From Gammaproteobacteria bacterium (GTDB taxonomy: Bacteria > Pseudomonadota > Gammaproteobacteria > Steroidobacterales > Woeseiaceae): 64,000 bases of DNA. Under the pieces are notes generated by a model. The model saw only the letters and a list, made by a program, of their open reading frames with translations. It searched no databases and had not been told where the DNA came from. A program made the translations under genes and the position numbers. This document shows, piece after piece, positions 63,963-64,000 of the stretch (the stretch's first letter is position 1; every line of letters starts with the position of its first letter). The stretch is from the NCBI GenBank assembly GCA_029862045.1, contig JAOTYE010000006.1:119619-183618 (forward strand), written 5' to 3'.

Positions 63963-64000
63963 TCTTTCCATAAGACCTGATCGGGTCAGGACCCCCTGAT

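Overview
The window looks like the chromosome of a free-living, probably marine gammaproteobacterium. Its gene orders (gmk-rpoZ-spoT-...-recG, mrcA/pilMNOPQ, aroKB, tesA/ybbA-ybbP, mutY-yggX) are those of Gammaproteobacteria. Woeseiaceae/Chromatiales-like lineages are my best guess, but this rests on gene content and protein style, not on a search. Coding density is very high, with many 1-4 base start/stop overlaps. I see no prophage, insertion sequence, CRISPR array or rRNA operon.

Layout. 1-4.7 kb (minus strand): recG (cut by the window edge), ridA, spoT, rpoZ, gmk and yicC, a stringent-response and nucleotide block. 4.7-8.0 kb (plus): a PP2C phosphatase, rph, rdgB, hemW. 8.0-10 kb: an intergenic region with a perfect inverted pair of DnaA boxes, then rpmE and gltA. 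10-18.7 kb: a nucleotidyltransferase-like gene and penicillin-binding protein 1A, divergent from the type IV pilus operon pilMNOPQ. 18.7-23.4 kb: aroK, aroB, dgt, pyrF, hemE. 23.4-29.7 kb: a small secreted protein, fadD, tesA, and divergent ybbA-ybbP-nudix. 29.7-37.5 kb: a 2-hydroxyacid dehydrogenase, ycgN, a nitroreductase, a TraB-like protein, ppc, yajQ and an unrecognised 440-residue protein. 37.5-46.3 kb: a SLC13-type transporter, then a complete trpEGDCFBA operon headed by a leader-peptide attenuator and followed by a coupled DUF2007/zinc-ribbon gene. 46.4-50.8 kb: a GGDEF/EAL protein, then an ECF sigma / anti-sigma / secreted DUF4097 module. 50.8-64 kb: asmA, mutY, yggX, a DUF1963 protein, the ergothioneine genes egtD-egtB, an Lrp regulator facing alanine dehydrogenase, small membrane and lipoproteins, a very large Asp-box propeller protein, and tRNA-Phe.

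The least expected structure is a family of four dispersed elements of about 80-86 bp, at 9959, 19234, 23391 (inverted) and 46302. Each has a 30-base core, identical except at one position, held between long inverted-repeat arms. The arms differ between copies but stay complementary within each copy. Three of the four lie between convergent genes. One supplies the last 18 codons of its neighbour, and the core reads as a ten-codon mini-ORF. The other striking regulatory structure is the trp attenuator: a 20-codon leader with tandem Trp codons, a 10-bp antiterminator and a competing terminator, possibly on a leaderless transcript.
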